NCBI GenBank assembly: GCA_030849075.1
Contig: JASAOO010003562.1
Location: 1 to 64,000 of the forward strand
Length of the DNA stretch: 64,000 nucleotides
Origin: Zelonia costaricensis
Taxonomy: Eukaryota > Euglenozoa > Kinetoplastea > Trypanosomatida > Trypanosomatidae
Reading direction: 5' to 3'
A program made the translations under genes and the position numbers. A model generated the notes under the pieces. That model was not told the DNA's origin and did no database searches. It saw only the letters and a list, made by a program, of their open reading frames with translations. This document shows positions 9,501 to 20,000 of this stretch, piece after piece (position 1 is the first letter of the stretch; every line of letters starts with the position of its first letter).

Positions 9501-10018
9501 CAGCGTCCAGAATCAAGTTCGTGATCACGTGTCCAGAAGCGTGCGCGAGGTGCAAAGCATGGAGACACACAAGCGGCTCGCGTCATCACTCCCTCTCCCT
9601 CTCTGAGCACCGTACCGGCATAAGCAAGGGGGGAGGGGGGAGGGGACGTGCTCGCAAGTGGTGATCAGCGGCAGTGGATTCCAAGCACGTGGCCCTCCAC
9701 GCTCGACCTGTGCGTGCCCTTTTCGCTTCTCTTTCTCGCTTATCCATGTTTCTCCCTTGTCTTTTGTGTTGTGTGGCGGTGGCGTGGACTGGGATGCGTG
9801 CGGGACCCCGTCCCACCTGACCCTCCTCTCCGTCACGCGTGTTGCGGATGCACTTGTGCGCAAAGGGTAGAGGGCACGCACGCACCCCCGCCCACACGCA
9901 CGCACACGCGTTGTGGCAGCACGGACGTCTGTGGTGCGTGGGCTCGTGCACAAGCGTCGTGAAGAGGCTCTCTGACCTACCCTCGCACGCCTCCCTCTGT
10001 GCAGCTTGCGCGCCTGCC
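9425..10018. other. Spacer between the PPR-like gene and the CCCH-finger gene
   Basis: No gene seen. A CA-type array (9465-9496) precedes the CCCH-gene ATG, with candidate acceptor CAAG at 9463-9464. A G-rich plus-strand run at 9627-9650 is a transcript-strand polypyrimidine tract. AC-rich sequence near 9880-9912 follows the PPR-like stop. Confidence 0.6.
9465..9496 (-). repeat. (GT)n array, CA-type on the transcript strand
   Basis: A 32-nt GT run about 40 nt upstream of the CCCH-protein start codon. Confidence 0.9.
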
Positions 10019-13000
10019 TCACGGCGCTGGCGCAGGCCACTCCCGCCGCGTCAGTACGCTGTCGCCCTCCAAGCTGAGGTCGGCGCCGCCGTAGTCTTCG
10101 CTTTCTTCATCGTCGGGGCTTGGCGTGCTGCTGGAGGGCGAGCAGGACAAGGAGGAGGACGAGGAGGCATCACCTGACGACGGCGACTCCTCCCGGGTGT
10201 TGGGCCACTGCACCGCTCCATAGTTGGCATGGCGCTGCACAAACATGATGTGCTCCAGCACTGCCCCGCTCATGCGGTAGAGGTCCTCCAGCGCCGACGC
10301 GATGGCGCCCACCATGAGGGCCGTCCTGCGGTACTCGTCGCTGGCCGCCTCGCTTGCCACGATCGCCAGCTCCAGCGACGCGTCGAGCGGGCTCAGTCCG
10401 CGGCGGGTGCAGTCGTAGAAGTACTCCACCGCGTCGTCGTAGTGCCGCGTGCGCACGTACGTGAGCAGCACCGTGTGCGCCAGCTTCGGGTCGCGCGTGC
10501 GGCGGTACTGATGCGCCGCGGCCAACGCACGGGCCCACACGCCGCAGTGCAGCGCCGTGCTGACCGCAAGATCGACAAGACGCGGGACGGGGTACATCTG
10601 AGTCAGCACGCTCTGCCGCAGCACGCGGAACGCCATTTCCCACTGCGCCCCCTCCGCGCAGGCCTGCAGCGCAATCGCCGTGGCGCTGACGTCAGGCCGC
10701 AGGTGCTGCGCCATGCGGAAAAAGTACGTCAGCGTCACCTGCCACGGCGCGCCACCCTGCAGGGCTGTGTCGAGCACCGTCGACGAAGACGCGTACGGCA
10801 TGCACTGCGACTCCACCGCCCTCTCGTACAGCAGCGTCGCCGCCTCCCACGAGCCCGCCCGGTGCAGCACCCGCAGCGCGCTCGCCACCGCAGCCTGGCG
10901 CGCCTGTGCCGTGTCGTTCACGTGCTGCGGCCGGTGGCTGCGACGCACCGCCTCGACGAGCGACAGCGGCGGTTCAGACGCGCGTGGCGCGAGGGCCCCC
11001 TCTAAGGATTTCAGGCACTGTTCAGCTTCGCCACTGCCGGCTGATGCGAGCCGTGGTGGTGTGGCGGGAGGAGGCGGCCGTGGCGGCAGCAGTGCGTGCA
11101 ACTTGGCGGTGTTGTCGCCGCACACGCTGCGCCACGCCTGCTCGTGCCCGTACGCCAGCGGCAGCGCCGACAGCGGGAGCCAACGCAGGGCGTGCGCCCA
11201 CACGGCGGGTGTGTGCAGCATCGCGTACCGTGCCATGTGCGCCACGTGGGCCAGCTCAGGCGGCACGGCGGCCGTGCCAGTCGTCGCAACGAAGAAGAGG
11301 GAGAAGGGCGACGTCGCTGGGGAGGCCGGAGCCTCAACAGCCTGGTCGGGTGCCGTACCCGGGTGCCACGGCCCGCTGCGGCGCTGCTGAATGCGGCCAT
11401 CTGCGGGCTCGGCCGCGTTCAGCAACGCCGCCAGCGCCAGCAGCTCCCCTGTGGTGGTCGGCGGCACGTCGGTGGAGCGGGTGGGCGGCGGCGCGTCCGA
11501 CGCGTGGCTGCCTTCCCGCGTCCCGCGAGACGAGAGTGTGTGTGCCTCCGCGTCCGCCGCGTCGACGCCGCCGCCGCCGTGTCGCTGCGACGTCGTGTAG
11601 CGGAGGAAGCATGCGGCGGCCTCGGCCCACTGGCTGCGCCGCGCTGCCTTCATCATGTGTGCCACCGTCAGGGTCATCGCCGTGCGCTCCAGCAGGCCGC
11701 TGCACAGCTGCGCGGCGTAGCCCTGCGCCCGGCGGCACTGCCGCACCAGCTCCGGCTGCTCTGCCGCAACGCTCTGGTGGAAGTAGAGCCCGGTGTGCCA
11801 GAGGCCGTGCTCCAGCGTCGTGTGGAGCATCTCCTCGAGAAGCGCCCCGGGCCCACTCGCGCCGTGCGTGGAGCTCTGCACCGCCAGCCGCACCAGCGGG
11901 CGGCGCTCCGTGTCCGGCAGCTCGCGCCACACATCCGCCTCCACGAGGAGACGCACGACGTGCGGGGCGCCACCCACCTGCACGCGCGGCGGCGACTGTG
12001 CAAAGACCTGCAGCGCGCGGCTCCAGTGCCCCTCGAGCAGCAGCGCGAGAAGCGCGCGGTCCGATGCGGCTGCCGAAGGCACAGCGGCGGGCGCGGCGGA
12101 GTGCGAGGTGCCCGTCTGCGCGTAGTGGTGGAGTGGGGAGGCGGTGGTGGTGCTGGTGGCGCTGCGCCGCGGTGCCGCTCGCACCGCCAGTACCTCCTCC
12201 GCAGCCCGCAGCGCCTGCTGGGGAAACAAGGCAAACCCGGGGGCTACCGCGACGTGCTGCACAGATGCGCGCTCCGCAACGGCGGCATCCTTCGAAGCAG
12301 TACCCGTCGCGTGCGCCCCGAACGGCGGCGCCCTCGCAGCCGGTGGGCGACCGCTGCCGGCGCTGTAGGCCTCGCCGAAGGCGTGTCGACGGCCCTCGCG
12401 GTCCTCCGCCAGACGTCGCACGAGCCACAGCTGGGTGCGGGAGCCCAACGGGGTGTACGGCAGCAGCGCCAGGCACTGCTCCCACGTGAAGAGCCGCCGA
12501 AAAGGCCGCTGCACCAGCGCAGCGACCGTGTACGGCGACAGGTACGGCGCCAGCACCGGCAGCGGGGCAACACAGCGGCGGGCGAGCTGTGTGTCGTCCC
12601 CGACGGCGGCCTCGGCGTGGAGCGCCAACGCGTAGGCCACCTCCTCGCGCACGCGGTCTGCCTCTCCAACACCCTCCGGTAGTGACGGCGATGAGGGTGC
12701 GGCAGTGGAGGCGGCGGCGAGGGCGGTGTCCCAGAAGCTCGTGATGTGGCGCGCGTACGGCACAGCCCGCAGCACGGCGAGCATCTCGCGCGATGCGAGG
12801 GACTGGAGCACCGCACTGCCACCGCCCAGGGAACGCGGTGCCGCCGCCCACTGCGGGGGGCCACTGCTCGCCGACAGGGAGGAGGCAGGCAGCGCGGCGC
12901 GGTGCGCCGTTCGGAAGGCAAGGCAGAGCTGCTGCACGTGCCAAACGCTCCCCGCGCTGCCCATGCGGCGACGCGCTGGCAGCAGCAGCTGAACAAGGTG

Positions 13001-16000
13001 GTCGTGCACCAGCTGCAGCGGCGGCGGCGTCTCCCGTGACGGCGGGCTGGCTGCCGTGGTCGCCGACGTCGCTGGGAAGGCGGGCTGTGGCACACTCGGC
13101 AAGGGTGCGGGGCGGGCCTCGACTCTCCAGTTCGCCCAGCGGCGCTGCAGCCTGGCATCGCCGCCGTCGCGGCTCGCCTCCTGCCCCGCACCGCCGTGCC
13201 GCGCCTGCCACGCACGCTGCTCCGCTCCATGTCGGGCTGCGAGCTGGCGAGAGACGGTCAGCACCACATAGAGGTCCTCCAGCGTCAGCACGTCGGTCAG
13301 GCCGCGACGCACATTGGCGTGGAAGCCCATGAGGCACAGCGCGGTGCGGACGTGGTGCGGCAACCCGGCACTGTAGCGCCACACCTGGGACGGGGACAGC
13401 CACCAGCCCACCCCATTGCTGTTCCCCATTGTGTTGACGCTGCGCTTGCCACTGCGCGGCGTGGGCACGTTCTGGTGAGGGCGCTCTCCCACAACGCGGC
13501 GCACGAGCATCGCGTACTCAGTCACCGTCAGCGCCCGCAGTGGCACAAGCCCGGCCCACACGATGAGCTCCACGCTGCGTAGGTGGCAGTCCGCAGAGGC
13601 GGTTTGGCCGCACACGGCACGAGTCGCACACGGATCGGCGTTGGCGGCAGCGATGTGTGCAAGGAGCACAAGCAGCGCGTCCGTTGCTATGTCACTCGCC
13701 TCCGCACTCGCCACACCCTTGGCCTCTTCGGAGTTTGGCCTCTCCTCCCCGTCCATCGCAGGAGAGCCGCGCAAGAGGTCCGCGACCTCGGCACCGCACA
13801 CGTCGCGGCAGACACGCACCACCTCCGTGAGGCGACCGTGTTGGGCCAGGATGTACAACAGCAGATGCACCACGGCACGGTCCACGTGGCGAAGCTCCGA
13901 GAAGCCACTCCCGCGCGGGCCCTCGACGTCGGGGAGCCCTGCCGCGGTGGCAGGCGCGCCTGACTGCCTCCAACAACCTCGATCGAGAGTGCCATTCCAC
14001 TCTGCCATGCACTCGGCGAGTTGCAGAGCGCGCCGCCACGACTCCCGCGTGCACGCGAGTGCAGCCTGTGCGACGGGCCGCGAGAAGGACAGCCTCTGCT
14101 GCAGATCCCGCAGGTGCTCCTCAGATAGTAGCCGTGGCGGCTGAGCGGCAGCACCCTCGTGGGTGCCGCTCAAGGCACCACTTCCACCGAGTGCGGCGTC
14201 ACTGCTACCTATCACGGCAGCGCCGCGTCGTCGACGTGCCACGTAGGCGTCTAGCAACCCCCGGCGCTGCACCACACCCAACGCGTCGCACGCAGATGCC
14301 ACAACGTCCGCCACCATGCTGCCCAGCTCCACCTCACCGCCAGACACGCTGTCACCGGCATCAGCGGCCCCCGTGTTGGCCGCGTGCGCTCGAGCATCGG
14401 TGGCGGTCGCCACAGCGGGACACCCGCGACTATCGCGCGTGCGCTCCGGGAAGCCGTCCGCCATGGGCAGCCCGCACTCGGCCGCAGTGCGCACCAGCGT
14501 GCCCACCAGCTCCATGAGCGCCACGGCATCCGCAACCGCCGCCTCTGCTGCATCGGCGCGTCGCTCCTCCTCCATGTTGTGCGGCAGAGAAGCCGCGTGA
14601 CTGGCGCCGCCGCTGGCGCTCTCACAGGTGGGATCTGCGGCACCGGCAGGCTGCCGTTGCCGTGTCATGTGCAGCGTCGCAGGCCGCTGCGTGGCGGACG
14701 TCAAGCGCCTGCAGTCCGGCGCACCCGCGTCCTCCCTTGTCTCCCTCGTCTCCTTCATTGTCTCCGTCGTCGGCGGCGCGGCAAGAGGCAGGCGCAGGGG
14801 CGTGTCACGCGCGGCAGCCCTCACGACGGCGCTTGCGTGGTGGCAGACGTGCCTCGCACACCACGCCAGCAGCGCGTACACCTCAGCCGGGGACAGTTCA
14901 ACTGGCTGCGCCAGGCTGCGGTACGCATGCGGCAACTGCCCCTGCATGTCCCCGGTCGCCAGCCGCAGCGCAGACGTTGGCGACATTGTGAAGGTCTCTG
15001 ATGATGTGGTCCTATCGGAATTGTGTCGACCTTCACGCCGCTGCAGCTCTTCACCGTCGACGCCCGACACGGTGCCCTCTACCCGCTGCACGGCCACCGC
15101 GGAGTTCGCCTCGGAGACGCGCAGGATGCTCTGCGCGAGGGAGAGCGCGAGCGCGGTGCGGCGGCCGGAGCGACGCACGTGCGCCTCCAGCCCCTCCTCC
15201 GGCGTTGCCGCGCGCGCCTCGGCAGCGAAATCGACAGCATCGCTGCTGGAGTGTCCGTCAGCGAGGAGGTACGCCAGGTGACGGCGCAGCGCGAAGAGCG
15301 CCTGCTGCTGGCGAAACAGTGCACTGGTGCGGCTGCGCTGACGATGCTGGCCATCGCGCACCGCCGCCTCGTGTGCGTGGAGCTCCTTCTCCCTATGGGC
15401 TTCGTGCGCGTGCGGAGGCGGCACAGCGCCCATGTCGAGTACGTGGGAAGAGGCTGGTTGCCCCTCGACCGCCAATGGTGCAACTTGTGAGCTGCTGTTG
15501 TCATGGCGCAGTTGCTTCTGATGTTGCCGCTGTTGCCGCCGCGCGTGACGCTCGGCACTAATAAAGTACAAGAGGTCCGCCGCGCAACGCTCCTGCCGCA
15601 GCACGCTCTCCTGGGTGCGTCGCACAAGCGCGGCCGCCACGGTGGGGGTCAGCAGCTGCGGCGGTTCGGACGCAGACGTCTGCGGAGCGCAGGCGCGCGT
15701 CTCCCCCGCCGTGGCACCCGCGTTGGCTGCGGGCACTGGCGCGTGAGCAGCGTCATGAGGAGAGGGCAAAGACGCGGTGTCACCGGCACGGGTGGACGCC
15801 GATCTGGTCGAGCTAGACGCCCTCACGGCGGTGCGCCGGTCGGCGGCGATGCAGCGTCGCCAGAGCGCGGAGCGACTCGACTGTTGCGCGCGTGCCACGG
15901 CAGGCACAGCAGCACAACCAGCGCGAGGGGACGCCGACAGCGCCGTGGCGGGTGGCAATGCGGGGGTGAAGGAGAGGAGGGAACGACGAGGGAGGCAGCA

Positions 16001-16018
16001 CGTGCTACCGCGCTGCAT
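10019..16018 (-). CDS. Giant PPR-like helical-repeat protein, probably mitochondrial
   Basis: A 1999-aa protein. The first ATG is complementary to 16016-16018; the frame opens slightly earlier, but only with a GTG. The N-terminus MQRGSTCCLPRRSLLSF is Arg/Ser/Leu-rich, lacks acidic residues and looks like a mitochondrial presequence. Residues from about 1710 to 1900 show helical repeats of the PPR type, for example ALRVLHRAGSWEAATLLYE, AFRVLRQSVLTQMYP and VLLTYVRTRHYDDAVEYFYD. Scattered helical segments occupy the middle, separated by Ala/Ser/Arg-rich linkers. The C-terminus is Ser-rich and acidic. PPR proteins bind organelle RNA, and trypanosomatids have many in mitoribosomes and kinetoplast RNA processing. 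Which one this is I cannot say. The coding frame is certain; PPR assignment is moderate. Confidence 0.65.
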   Translation of the reverse strand: MQRGSTCCLPRRSLLSFTPALPPATALSASPRAGCAAVPAVARAQQSSRSALWRRCIAADRRTAVRASSSTRSASTRAGDTASLPSPHDAAHAPVPAANAGATAGETRACAPQTSASEPPQLLTPTVAAALVRRTQESVLRQERCAADLLYFISAERHARRQQRQHQKQLRHDNSSSQVAPLAVEGQPASSHVLDMGAVPPPHAHEAHREKELHAHEAAVRDGQHRQRSRTSALFRQQQALFALRRHLAYLLADGHSSSDAVDFAAEARAATPEEGLEAHVRRSGRRTALALSLAQSILRVSEANSAVAVQRVEGTVSGVDGEELQRREGRHNSDRTTSSETFTMSPTSALRLATGDMQGQLPHAYRSLAQPVELSPAEVYALLAWCARHVCHHASAVVRAAARDTPLRLPLAAPPTTETMKETRETREDAGAPDCRRLTSATQRPATLHMTRQRQPAGAADPTCESASGGASHAASLPHNMEEERRADAAEAAVADAVALMELVGTLVRTAAECGLPMADGFPERTRDSRGCPAVATATDARAHAANTGAADAGDSVSGGEVELGSMVADVVASACDALGVVQRRGLLDAYVARRRRGAAVIGSSDAALGGSGALSGTHEGAAAQPPRLLSEEHLRDLQQRLSFSRPVAQAALACTRESWRRALQLAECMAEWNGTLDRGCWRQSGAPATAAGLPDVEGPRGSGFSELRHVDRAVVHLLLYILAQHGRLTEVVRVCRDVCGAEVADLLRGSPAMDGEERPNSEEAKGVASAEASDIATDALLVLLAHIAAANADPCATRAVCGQTASADCHLRSVELIVWAGLVPLRALTVTEYAMLVRRVVGERPHQNVPTPRSGKRSVNTMGNSNGVGWWLSPSQVWRYSAGLPHHVRTALCLMGFHANVRRGLTDVLTLEDLYVVLTVSRQLAARHGAEQRAWQARHGGAGQEASRDGGDARLQRRWANWRVEARPAPLPSVPQPAFPATSATTAASPPSRETPPPLQLVHDHLVQLLLPARRRMGSAGSVWHVQQLCLAFRTAHRAALPASSLSASSGPPQWAAAPRSLGGGSAVLQSLASREMLAVLRAVPYARHITSFWDTALAAASTAAPSSPSLPEGVGEADRVREEVAYALALHAEAAVGDDTQLARRCVAPLPVLAPYLSPYTVAALVQRPFRRLFTWEQCLALLPYTPLGSRTQLWLVRRLAEDREGRRHAFGEAYSAGSGRPPAARAPPFGAHATGTASKDAAVAERASVQHVAVAPGFALFPQQALRAAEEVLAVRAAPRRSATSTTTASPLHHYAQTGTSHSAAPAAVPSAAASDRALLALLLEGHWSRALQVFAQSPPRVQVGGAPHVVRLLVEADVWRELPDTERRPLVRLAVQSSTHGASGPGALLEEMLHTTLEHGLWHTGLYFHQSVAAEQPELVRQCRRAQGYAAQLCSGLLERTAMTLTVAHMMKAARRSQWAEAAACFLRYTTSQRHGGGGVDAADAEAHTLSSRGTREGSHASDAPPPTRSTDVPPTTTGELLALAALLNAAEPADGRIQQRRSGPWHPGTAPDQAVEAPASPATSPFSLFFVATTGTAAVPPELAHVAHMARYAMLHTPAVWAHALRWLPLSALPLAYGHEQAWRSVCGDNTAKLHALLPPRPPPPATPPRLASAGSGEAEQCLKSLEGALAPRASEPPLSLVEAVRRSHRPQHVNDTAQARQAAVASALRVLHRAGSWEAATLLYERAVESQCMPYASSSTVLDTALQGGAPWQVTLTYFFRMAQHLRPDVSATAIALQACAEGAQWEMAFRVLRQSVLTQMYPVPRLVDLAVSTALHCGVWARALAAAHQYRRTRDPKLAHTVLLTYVRTRHYDDAVEYFYDCTRRGLSPLDASLELAIVASEAASDEYRRTALMVGAIASALEDLYRMSGAVLEHIMFVQRHANYGAVQWPNTREESPSSGDASSSSSLSCSPSSSTPSPDDEESEDYGGADLSLEGDSVLTRREWPAPAP

Positions 16019-16229
16019 GCCAGCGAGCGCGGCTGGTTGCACGATACGGGGGAGGGCCTACACGCAATTCAAAGCGCAGAGCCAGCACAAGAGGCGTTGC
16101 GTGCCGCCGCGTGGGCCTGCCCGTGGGAGATAATGACTGGACGAGGGAGGGGGGAGGGGGGTCGGCCCCGTCGGCGGCGTCAAGATGCGACTTGGTGGAA
16201 GGTCAAGCAGACGGTGCTGTTTGCTGTCG

Positions 16230-16232
<3 letters not shown>

Positions 16233-16260
<28 letters not shown>
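16233..16260 (-). repeat. (GT)n array, CA-type on the transcript strand
   Basis: A perfect 28-nt TG run about 215 nt upstream of the PPR-like start codon. Confidence 0.9.
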
Positions 16261-16810
16261 GAGAGAGAGGAGGGGACGAGGGTGGTGGTGGTGGTGCCCC
16301 TCTGGAGGGGGTGGGGGTGGGGAACGGATGAGTTGCCCAGGAGAAGATGCGAGCCGATCGTGGCGGCGGGGCGGATGGACGAGTTGGGAATGCACAGAGG
16401 AAGGCGATGGCCCATGGCACGCCGTGCGCGCGCGTGGGGCAGCGGGGTGAGAGGAACGGGGGAGGAGCGCCTTCTTCTCGGTGTCCGTGCGTGAGCGGCG
16501 CTGTGGGCGGGGGATGGGGAGGAAAAGCCGGGGGGCGGAGGCGGGGGTTGCGGGGGCGAAGCGGGTGGATACAAGGGCGGCATCAACACACTGCAGTAGG
16601 TCGCGCTATAAACACGGACGAGGGTGTTTGGGTGGATATGGCGATGGATGAAGTTATCCACAACCGCTACGACGCAGACGCGGAGACGAGAGCTGCAGCA
16701 GCTGAAAAAACAGTCTCGCCCATCCCCCGCGCATGTGCGTGTGAGAATGGTGGGAGGGGCGGGAGGTCTCCACGCATGCCTGGACCTGCTGTGGCGCACA
16801 TACACTCACA

Positions 16811-16811
<1 letters not shown>

Positions 16812-16848
<37 letters not shown>
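16812..16848 (-). repeat. (AC)n array, UG-type on the transcript strand
   Basis: A perfect 37-nt AC run in the presumed 3'UTR of the MIOS-like gene. Confidence 0.9.
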
Positions 16849-16849
<1 letters not shown>

Positions 16850-16943
16850 GAACGACGGCAAGGAAGCCACTGCATCGTCACCTTTCGATTTCAGCTCTTT
16901 TGAAAAGTGTTGGCTTCACGTTGTTGGCGCGAGGGTGTCACCC

Positions 16944-16987
16944 GCACACACAGAGACACACAGACACACACACACACACACGCACAC
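16944..16987 (-). repeat. (AC)n array with interruptions, UG-type on the transcript strand
   Basis: An AC-rich run beginning about 18 nt after the MIOS-like stop codon. Confidence 0.85.
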
Positions 16988-17004
16988 TTGTGTTCACCTT
17001 GTGT

Positions 17005-20000
17005 CTAGTACAGGCTTGAGTCCTCGTCGCAGTGACACTCACAGCCGTCCACGGGGCAGCGGCGGTGCGTGCGGAACCAGTTCTGCAGATGGTGGGCGTG
17101 GCCGCCGTGCCCGCACGAGGAGCACCACGCGAACGCCGTGCCGACATCGCGCGCCCCGAGTCGCACCGGCTCGAGGCAGACCGAGCACCGCGTGGTGGCC
17201 GTTCCGCTGAGGCTCAGCAACGAGCGCAAGAGTTGCGTGCCGGTGTGCTGCACGCCGCACACGCACAGCCTCTGCCTCAGCGGGTCCGCAACGTTCGTCA
17301 CGGTGGACGCGTCAGCAGCGCCGTAAGTGGCCGACGCAGCCCGCGACAGCTCCCCTGCGGTCGCGTACAGACCCGCGGTCGGCGGAGCGGTGAGCAACCC
17401 GCGCGCAGAGGCACTCCCGCTCCCTCCCGCACCCGCCGCAGCAGCACCACCAGCACCACCACCGCTCGCCCCCCGGCGGGCGGCGGAGACGGACACAAGG
17501 TCGCCGGAGACGGACGAGGACTGGTGACGACCCGCCACGTCCGCCTCGCGTGATGGGGCGCGGAGCAGCGGCATGAGCGCGCCCTTGCCGTAGCGACCAC
17601 CGCCATTGCTACTTCCCCACCTCGCCGAGCTCGCCGACGCGGCTGCGTCGGCCACGTCACGCACGAGATGCGCACGACCCCGCAGCTGCTGACACTCCAC
17701 ATCGAAGGTAGTGCGGCGCACAAAGGCCTGCTCGTCATCGAGGAAGGACCGGTACGCGGCAGCCCACCACACCCACGGCACATCCGCGTCCACGTCGTCG
17801 CTGTCGTAGGGCGCCTCCAGCCCGCCAGTGGTGGGTCCGTGAAAGGGCGGGCCGGCGAGCAGCAGCGCGCTCCCACCGCCCGGCGCGTACCGCTGCACCC
17901 CACCGGGCGGGCCCGCCGCGTGCGCTGGTCGGCCAAGCTCCGCCGCCGCGGCGGCGGCGTCGCCCAGCAGCCGCTCCGGTGGAGGCAGGGCGCTGTTGCG
18001 CACCAGCCGCGCCGTGTGCGCCACCGCGTCCTCCAGCGACTCCGCCGCCGTGGCGCTGGCGTCTCCGGCGACGCTGCCCGGCGGGGAGCTGGAGCGGCGC
18101 TGCGCGCGGCCGGAACGCAGGTACGAGAAAGGGGAGCTGCAGAAGCCCCCCTCCTCGCGCAGGGCGCCCTCTTCGCCGTCGTCGTCGCCCACGCCGCCAC
18201 CGAACCCGGCGTCGCCGAGGACGGGGGACCCGAAGGAGAAGATGGACAGCTCCGGGCTGCCAGCGAGACCCAAGATGGTGCTGTGCGCCGGCGGCGACGC
18301 GGGCACGACGCCGGCGCTGTCGGCCGCCGCCGCAGCCACAGCCGCGCTCACCTCCGCGTCGAGCAAGAAGGGAAACGCCAGCACCGCCGCCGCGGTGAGC
18401 ACGCCGACCCGGGCGAAGAGGCAGGCGCCGAGTTGAAAGTCGCCGGTGCAGTCCACCATGTCCTGCATCGCCGCGCACGTGCCGAGGTGAATGCCGTGGT
18501 GCAGCAGCAGCGCCTGCATCGGGTTGCACTCGGGCAGCAGCAACTCGCGCATGACGTGGTGGAAGGCAGGGGCGGGGCCGCCAGCCTCCATCACGATGGC
18601 GAGGGCCACGCGGTCCCAGAAGACCAGCGCCGCGTTCCGGTACAGGTGTGGCGGCAGCGCCGTCCGCGGCGGCACCGCAGCCAGCGGGACCGTGTCCGCC
18701 TCGGCCGCCTCGCACAGGCAGTGGAAGACGACGAGCAGCCACGGGCTTAGCGAGGCACGGAAGGAGGCGCAGACGCGCGGGTCGCTGTCACGCACCATCG
18801 CCTGCGCCTCTGCCGGCCGCAGCAGCAGCGTGGCGACTGCGCGGTAGCTCGGCGAGCGGCTCGCAAAGCGAAGCAGCAGCGCGGCAGCGGTGGGCAAGTG
18901 CCGGTGCGTCACCTCCACCGCGACGGCGCGCTCAATCTCCGTGTTGGTGCTCGAGTCCGTCAGCGGGGCCGGCGGCGGCAGCACGGACGCGAGCTGCGAG
19001 AGCGGGGACGCGGCGGCGGCGCTGCCGCCCCCGAAGCCCGTCGTGGCCTCCGACGTGGGCACCCACCGCAGCACGTGCAGCACGAGCAGGCAACGCACAT
19101 CGTCGTGGCAGACGCAGCCGTCCATGACGGCTCGCCAACCGGGGCCCAGCCGCGCCGCCGCGCCGTCCCGGCGTGTCAAGCCACCGGTGCCTCCAGCCTC
19201 ACCTGGAGTCGACCCAGCCGCGAACCCCGTCATGGCAGCAGCAGCAGCACCAGCCGCGGGTACCGCCTGCGTAGCGCCGCGGTTTAGCAGCTCCATGAGC
19301 GACGGCACAGGCCCGAAGGTGGTCACGAGGGACACCGCTTCGAGAGTGGCGATGTACGCGAAGAGCATGTGCACGTCCTCGCTGCCGTAGCCGCCGACCT
19401 TCGTCACGGCGGCGAGGTTCGCCACGGCGGAGAGGCCGAAGCCCGCGGCGTGGCGGCGCCGCATGAGCCGCTCGATGCCCTGAATGGAGACGAGGTCTGC
19501 GGCGCACAGGGTGGAGCCGAGACCCACAAACACACTGCCCTCCTCGTGCCACGCGGCGACGGTGCGCACCTCGATCGGCACGGACGTGACCTCGCCCGCC
19601 GCGTTCATGCCCACGACGCACGAGACGTTGCCGGGGCCGATGCGAAGCATGTGGTGCAGGTCGACCCGCTGATCCGCCGCAATCAGCACGGCATTAGCGA
19701 TCTCGTTCTGCGTGCTCGTGGCCGCGTAGCTCGGCACCGCGACGGCCGGCGCAGACGGGTCACGGCGGCGTCGCGCCGATTGCGACATCGTTGCCGCCCC
19801 ACCGCCGCGCCGCCGCCGCCGCCGCACGGACGGCTGCTGCGTCGACACGGACGTCGTGGTGGTGGAGGAAAGCCAGTTGCTCAACGACGCGTCGGTGCCG
19901 CCGGGTACGCTGCCGTTGTGGCTCGCAGACCCGGTGCGCCGGCGGTGACGGCCAAGACCGCCGCCGCGGCAGCTGACCCCGAGCACGACCGCACCGGCAT

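Larger units (their letters stand above)
16019..17004. other. Spacer between the MIOS-like gene and the PPR-like gene
   Basis: No gene seen. In transcript order, UG arrays (16944-16987 and 16812-16848) follow the MIOS-like stop. A CA array (16233-16260) and polypyrimidine stretches (complement of 16145-16160 and 16295-16325) then precede the PPR-like start. Confidence 0.6.
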
